DNA of 64,000 nt from Glycine soja. Taxonomy: Eukaryota > Streptophyta > Magnoliopsida > Fabales > Fabaceae. The notes beneath the pieces were generated by a model. It saw only the letters and a list, made by a program, of their open reading frames with translations. It did not search any database and had not been told where the DNA came from. Positions within the stretch are counted from its first letter, which is position 1, and each line of letters opens with the position of its first letter. A program made the translations under genes and the position numbers. Positions 57,975 through 64,000 of the stretch are shown here, piece by piece. Location of the stretch: assembly GCF_004193775.1 (NCBI RefSeq), contig NC_041008.1, positions 43,681,136 to 43,745,135 on the forward strand, given 5' to 3'.

Positions 57975-60559
57975 TTACATGTTGGATGATTCCTTTGAGT
58001 GAGAAGATCGAGTATTCAGTAGAGGCTGTAGAGCTTTCACTATAATGCTCATATTTGGCCGAAACTCAGCTTCATATTGCACACACAATGCAGCAACAGC
58101 AGCCATCTATTACAAAATACAAAAACAATTAAATGAAATGAAAAGTATTAACATTTTTCTCTCAAATAATTTATGTAGTTGGCAAGGAAAAATAAAAAAG
58201 GTCAAAATAACATATAGCACATTTTTTTTAAAGCTTATTAAGAATAGAATCGAAAGTTTGCAAGCAAAATGTACAAAAGCAAGTGTTTTGGAATATCATT
58301 GTTGGAACTAAAGACAATATATATTCCATTTCCAGAATATAGCCTAATTACCTTTGCAACTGACTTTGAAGGGTACTCTCCCTTTAGTCTAACATCAACA
58401 CACTGCTTCACCTTATCTTCACTAAGCTTTGGTGTTGCCTGATAAAATCCAATGAACAAAATCAGAATGTGTAAAATCAAAAAATTGAAAGGGGAAGAAA
58501 ACACAAAAATAATTATCAACAGAACAGCAACAAGTAAATATTGGTACCCAAGTCACAAGGCTTTGCTGTCCTCTGGGTAGTGTATGATCAACCGGTTTAC
58601 GTCCGGTTAAGAGTTCCAGTAATATAACTCCAAAGCTATAAACATCACTTTTTGAAGTGAGTTGTCCAGTCATTGCATATCTGTCATAAAAAAATCAAGC
58701 CCAATAAGTTCTAAAAAGCCACAACTTATGTAAAGAGAGACAATGAGCCAACTTTATAATTGGCTGTAAAGTGGATTGAAGTTCAGTACAACACTGTCCA
58801 AAGATATTACTAATTTACAATTAATCAGTTTCATGTTTACTCAACTATAATTTTCATATTCTTTTGTTCCAATTTTCCATCTTTCAACTAAGGCAGAAAT
58901 TCTTCTATTTAAAAGTCTTCTGTATGTGAAAAAACAAGCATGCACTGAGAAAAAGGATCAAACAAGTATATTAGGCTTCCAGGAATAACTTACTCTGGAG
59001 CATGGTAACCAAAGGTCCCAAGAACACGGGTAGAATGAAGACGTGCTGCTGCATCAGGGGCTTGATTTGACAAATCAAAATCAGCAATCTTCGCAACGTC
59101 ATCATCAAAAAGAAGTATGTTACTAGACTTAATGTAACGATGGATGATATGAATCTCTGCCTTTTCATGAAGATATTCAAGTCCCCTGGCTGCTCCAACA
59201 GCAATTTTAACTCTCTGAGCCCATGAGAGAACTGGACCAGGTTGTGCACCCTTGACACCTTTGCGTCCTGTATCCACAATTATAATAAAATTGCATATCA
59301 TAATGAAGAAATTAATGGGATGTGTGCGTACAGAGCAGCTTCAATGCTATGGGCAAAAGAACTTGAAGAGCTTTTCATGCCGTTTTCATCCAATCAGTAA
59401 AGATTAAAAGATTAGTGGGTGAACATATGCATAAAAACATCTGATTGATGGTATAATTTCAAAGCTGTTAAGTTTCATTTCCAAGGAGGATGGCATGCTT
59501 TCAATCTCACAGGCTAAACCAGTTACAAGTTTCTATAGAAAATCAGCCAGCATTAATCTTAAAATTACATTAATAAAAGTAAGTTTGAATATATCTGTGT
59601 GCAGAAAAAGAGAGATAATACAGTACTAGTTAGGACTAACCATGTAGAATATCATGAAGGGATCCTTTAGGAGCATACTCATAGGCAAGGGCACGGAAAG
59701 GACCATCAACACAATAGTTAACAAGCTCAACAACGTTTTCATGCTTTAGCCTTGATACGATGGAGACCTATACAAGATGGGAATCAGAAGTACTGAATAG
59801 AAACATATTCCCTTTTACAATCTTATCATTAAAAGTTTACAACTACAATTGAGCCAAACCTGAGAAAGAAATTCCTGCTCTGGCTGATTACTGGAATCTA
59901 ACTTTTTGATTACCACTGCACGCCCATTTTTCAATGTGGCTTGATATACTTTCCCATATGCACCCTCACCAATGAAACATTTTGAGCCAAAATTATCTGT
60001 CAAAGGCTTCAACTCATCTACTGTAATTGAAGGGACACCAATAGGTTGAACATTTATAGTCCGAGGAGCAGTTACTGCTGCGTGTCTTCCATGATAACTG
60101 GGGTTCCCTGCATTGTATTAACAAAATTCCAGACTTATGAAGTGCTAACAGAAGTATAAATATACAATTAATACAATCACTTAAACTACAGACTGAGTGG
60201 AGCACTAAATGTAGACTTTGGACAGGCCATTTTCAGAACATCTCAATTTAGAAGGTGGTCACTTGAGAATGGCACAAAAAAAATATAAGAAATGTGTGAA
60301 ATGTCAATGACAGCAAGATCATATTGTTGTTGTATAGGAATTTGTACAGACTGTAGACACAAAGCATGAACCTTGCGTTTCAAATCACGACAATGACTTG
60401 TATAAAATTAAATATAAGATGCAATTGTAAAACAAAAAATTTTAAAGAACGAAAAAAGACTGGAAATAGCAGATTACCAGTAGGAGTGCTTTGCATGAAA
60501 GGTCCTCTGTCAGCAACTGTGACACTATCATCTCCTTTGCAGAAGCCAAAGCAACCCAT
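57975..60559 (-). CDS. PTI1: PTI1-like protein kinase with HRY in place of HRD, 360 aa
   Basis: Seven coding exons on the minus strand: 60478-60559, 59860-60107, 59641-59767, 58994-59267, 58548-58680, 58352-58438 and 57975-58106. They join in phase to 360 residues, the usual Pti1 length. The start MGCFGFC has Gly2, Cys3 and Cys7 for possible N-myristoylation and palmitoylation, so plasma-membrane attachment is likely. The P-loop is [10 protein letters not shown] (74-83) and the ATP-binding Lys is 95. The catalytic loop reads HRYIKSSN, so the catalytic Asp is Tyr197, and the DFG motif reads DFD (215-217). Family marks [48 protein letters not shown] and [12 protein letters not shown] are intact. 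Tomato Pti1 is phosphorylated by Pto; PTI1-like proteins are also targets of AGC kinases such as OXI1. With the Asp missing, autophosphorylation should be weak or absent, suggesting a substrate or scaffold role. HRY may be normal in one PTI1 subclade. Confidence 0.95.
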
Positions 60560-60570
60560 GATCCTCTATT

Positions 60571-62197
60571 CTGTAGGTAAGTTTCAATATGAGCTGTTAA
60601 GTCACTGAAAGAAGTATAAATAAGACTAGGCACACTTTCCCTGAGGATAAACAACAACAGACATAAACAAAAGAAAAGAACCAATCAACCACCTATGCAA
60701 ATGTATTTAGGTTGTTATCTCATGCTAGTGTATATACAATTGCCTTAAGTGGATCAGATAGCAGCCATTTTTATTGCACATACTTCTAGGAGAACTTTGA
60801 AGTTCTCACACTGTGGAATCACCTTTTCGGCATTTCTGATAAACTCAACTTTTGATCAATGATCATTTGCTTTTTGGGACAAAACATTGATCGTTATAAC
60901 TGTTCAGATTTTCAAATGATGAGAGTATCGAAAGCAATTCATAAATTGACAGAATTTTTTCATCTTTTTTCCCTTTAATCGTATAACTAAATAGTCATTT
61001 TAATTTTGCAAAACAAATAAAGCACTAGGAACACAAACATAAATAGCACCATTAGAAAACTATAGACAAGGACAAGGAAATAGAATTTAGAGATGAACTA
61101 ATATGCTATTTGTCAGTAACTTCGCAGCAACATTATAAAATAAAATCAAAGAGAAGAAAAATACTCAGGCTGGAGCACAAAGGGAATAATAAGAAAAGTA
61201 GCCACTATCGGCTAAGGTTTTTTTCCGTTCACATGGGCATTTAACAAATATGTACAAATAAAGGACACACATTCCTATTAATCTGCTGTTGCATGACAGA
61301 ACACCAAATTAGTTACATGCAAATTAGTCAAAGTGCAAACAGAAACACCAACAAATGAATTAAACTTCAGAAGAAGAAAAATCACTAACCATCCCCACAA
61401 ATCAAAACCAACAGTGGCACATTATATTATCCCCAATAAATAAATGTGGTGAAACCAAATTTCACTTTCAAAAAACGATTAAAAACAAAGAAACCAGAAA
61501 GGTTTACGGTTACATTCTATTAGTCTCAAATTTCGGAAAGCCAGAAAGTATAAAATTTCTTATTTCTACTATTTATATCTTTAACCGTTAAGTGTAAACC
61601 CTAAAAAGGTAACCGGTCAAACAAAAAACAAGCATGCATAACCACCTTAAACATATCCCAGAAAGAAAAAAACAACAACTTTCAATTAGTCCCAGAAAGT
61701 AATAAGCAAGCGAAAAACCAAACTGATTAAAGAGAATTCTGGGTTTTAAATAAATAAATAGATAGTCGCAGGGACTTTGTAAAAATCTCACTATTTTAGT
61801 GAGTTATTGGTTTGATATTTGGAGAATTGTTCTAAGGACAAAATTGATTTAAGATATATTTTTATATGTTTAATTTTATGTTAATGAAGAATTTATAATT
61901 AATTTTAAATCCAAAATTAATTCTAAGTTATAGCAACTTTGACTACATTAGGTTCAAAAAAATTATATTAAATTTTAATCCTAATTTAATTTTATAATAA
62001 AATATCTAAACATAAAACATATCACTTTAAAATTAATTTTATAAAATTAAATTCATTTAAAATCAATTTATCAACACTCATCCACGCATATTTAATAAAA
62101 ACGGAAAAGGATAACAGACGAAAAGGAACAAAACAAAAACGGAGAAACGAAAACCCAGAAAGAAGAATTGGCGCTATGAAAGAAAAAAAATTCCCAC
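60571..62197 (-). other. 1.6-kb leader intron of the PTI1-like gene
   Basis: On the minus strand an AAAAG|GTGGGA donor (62197) and a CTACAG acceptor (60571-60573) bound an intron that ends 11 bases before the ATG. The first leader exon would be about 62198-62400, rich in CT/TTC runs. Part of the intron (61835-62085) is a copy of the dispersed repeat also found at 54680-54945. Confidence 0.6.
61835..62085. repeat. dispersed repeat, second copy in the window
   Basis: Shares ATCTAAACATAAA, CTTTAAAATTAATTTTA and TTTATCAACACTCATC-type words in the same order and orientation as 54680-54945. It is probably a MITE-like family. Confidence 0.5.
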
Positions 62198-62399
62198 CTT
62201 TTAGAAGAGTAGAAAGCGAAGAACACCGGTGTGATTGTAATGTTTGTGCTGTTTGGAGCACAAAATGGATGAAGAAATAGAATTTGAAGGGAAAGAAGAA
62301 GAGAAGGAGGGGCGTTATGTTATGTGTTTGTGTGTGTGTCTGCGTAGAAGAACAGAACAACCTTGACTTCACCGAGAAGAAAGACAGAGACACGTCTTA

Positions 62400-64000
62400 T
62401 GAACATCACCAAACGCTATTTATTCATATTTATTACAACCGCTGCCTTTGCCTTTGCCAAGTCAACAAACTCAAAAGCCCGTTTCCAAAACGGCGGATAC
62501 TCTCTCTCTCTCTTTCTCTTTTATCCTTCTTTTCCTTATTCACGATTCTCCATTCTCCGTTACAAATAGTCCAGTCAATGAGAGAACAAATAACTTTTTA
62601 AAACTTAAAAAAATACTTCTATAAATATAAATTTATTTTTTTAGTTTCTTCATTCAGATAAATAAATATTATAATAATAGTTTAAAATACATTTAATAAG
62701 TTTGTTTACTTTTATATAATATTTTAAAAATCATATACTTTTTATATTTATTTAATGATATAATTTTTTATATATATTAGCAATGTATGCCTATTAATTA
62801 AAATCATAAAAAATACATCATTGTTCTTTTTTTTTTATCATTTTCTTTCCTAAAAAACAAGTACTATAAGAAACACGTAATTTACGTATTTAATTAATGT
62901 TCCAATTTGTAAATCTAGCTGTTGTCTGTCTGTGTCTGCCACTGTCAATAATATAATTTTTGTAACTTTTATTCCGTTTAGATATAATTTAAAGAAAAAT
63001 TAAACACTAAGTTTTTTTTGTTAATAATTAAACTCTAAGTTAGTCTCAAACCCAAAGGTTTTGCACTTTTGCTTTACCATTTCATATTTATAGTTTTATA
63101 ATAAAGTAAGTGCATTCTGAACATTAATTTTAAGTTATGTATAAATTTGTTTTATATATACGGGAGGGATCAGGCCTCATCAAAGGATATTTTGGATCTT
63201 ATAATTTATCGTTTGCGAGAAGACAATCTACTGCAAGAATAATTAGATTGTGACTTAATATCATTAGAGTAGCCTGAAAATTAATCAAATCAAACAAACA
63301 AACAAAATAGAAAAATACATGAGCCACTACTGTCGATAATGTTTCTACTTTCTTTCAACTTTTTTCATAATCTTTTTCACATTAAAACATGGTTATCAGT
63401 TGATTAATTATTCGTTTTAGATCATAAAAGTGTAAAAACAAGAGACAAATGTGCACGAGAGACCCAAAAGCTGTAAGAACACACAGTCAATGATACATCA
63501 AGGTAATACACATGCGAAACAACAAATCAGAACTAAAATTTATCCAATAACAAAACAACCTCCGAAAATCACGTGAGGCGAGAAAGACGTATTACAAAAT
63601 TAACACTACTCGTGAGGGATGAATGATGAATCTCAACATAAAAGGGCCAAAAACAAGAACATAAAATTAATATGTCTTTACTCTCCAATTTGATCACTTC
63701 TTCACTCCTTCTCATAATGACTTAAGTATCAAAGTTTTCATGGGTGACTCTAGAATGAGTATGTCAATAAGCTATACTTTAAGTGTATTTTAAAATAGTT
63801 ATAGTTATTTATTGTAACAAATTATGTAAGTTGATAAATGTAAAAAAAAATGTGATACTTATATAAAGTTGAAATTTAAATTAATGAAAAAAAAGTAATA
63901 ACCGGCCAAATTGATTGTATCAAATTTATAGTTTGAGTATGGCATTTTGACTTTTAAGTATAAATTAATATGATTAAAATTCAATTTTATATTAATTAAA
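62400..64000. other. AT-rich upstream DNA of the PTI1-like gene, window end
   Basis: A (TC)n run lies at about 62501-62518, which on the minus strand is a GA-rich stretch near the probable transcription start of the PTI1-like gene. The rest is AT-rich without coding signal. Confidence 0.5.

Noticed and set aside
62284..62601. Plus-strand frame of 105 codons near the PTI1-like leader
   Set aside because: It is antisense to the probable first leader exon and made of GT and CT runs.
1..64000. tRNA or rRNA genes, CRISPR arrays, operons
   Set aside because: I scanned for GGTTCGAATCC-type T-arms and repeated spacers and saw none. The gene structure is plainly eukaryotic.

Overview
The window is AT-rich nuclear DNA of a dicot plant. 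It is most likely a legume of the soybean (Glycine) type. The reasons are short exons in AT-rich introns with GT-AG borders, long (TA)n tracts, a Ty3 chromovirus primed by initiator-Met tRNA, Stowaway, Mutator-like, hAT-like and CACTA-type elements, and a palindromic repeat built on TTAACATCGG that I associate from memory with soybean transposons. There are no prokaryotic features such as operons or CRISPR arrays. I recognised no tRNA or rRNA gene.

Layout. 1-9.4 kb: non-coding DNA, then a possible 60-codon split gene (low confidence). The intron of that candidate holds a Stowaway-type MITE and a complete, very young Ty3/gypsy element on the minus strand (3875-9157; 388-bp LTRs with one difference, GTATG target duplication, one uninterrupted polyprotein frame). 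10.5-18.0 kb: a five-exon plus-strand gene for a protein with four tandem Myb/SANT-like domains. Its 4.6-kb second intron holds a near-perfect hairpin and a Mutator-like element with a 9-bp target duplication. 18-25.9 kb: repeat-rich DNA with a dead LINE fragment, foldback repeats, and an inverted-repeat element whose minus-strand coding remnant is split by an hAT-like MITE. 25.9-28.4 kb: an intronless PPR gene. 29.3-40 kb: a scrapyard of gene pieces. These are the promoter and first codons of a D14/KAI2-family hydrolase abutting a broken CACTA transposase, a frameshifted ankyrin pseudogene with a GT minisatellite, the C-terminal exons of an EF-hand/endonuclease-type gene with a solo LTR in the intron, a coiled-coil fragment, and palindromic transposon repeats beside a (TA)n tract. 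40-47.5 kb: very AT-rich, with no gene seen. 47.5-51.9 kb: a seven-coding-exon receptor-like kinase gene. 53.9-54.3 kb: a DUF538 gene on the minus strand. 58.0-62.4 kb: a seven-coding-exon PTI1-like kinase gene on the minus strand with a 1.6-kb leader intron. The end of the window is AT-rich non-coding DNA.

Five genes look intact: the Myb/SANT-like, PPR, receptor-like kinase, DUF538 and PTI1-like genes. They are unrelated neighbours and do not form a pathway cluster, although the two kinases may both act in signalling at membranes. The most distinctive content is the layered transposon activity and the gene fragments at 29-40 kb. I found no convincing new biological system. The best leads are the hydrolase/CACTA junction, the GC-rich cargo of the Mutator-like element, the intronic hairpin, and the PTI1-like kinase that lacks its catalytic aspartate.
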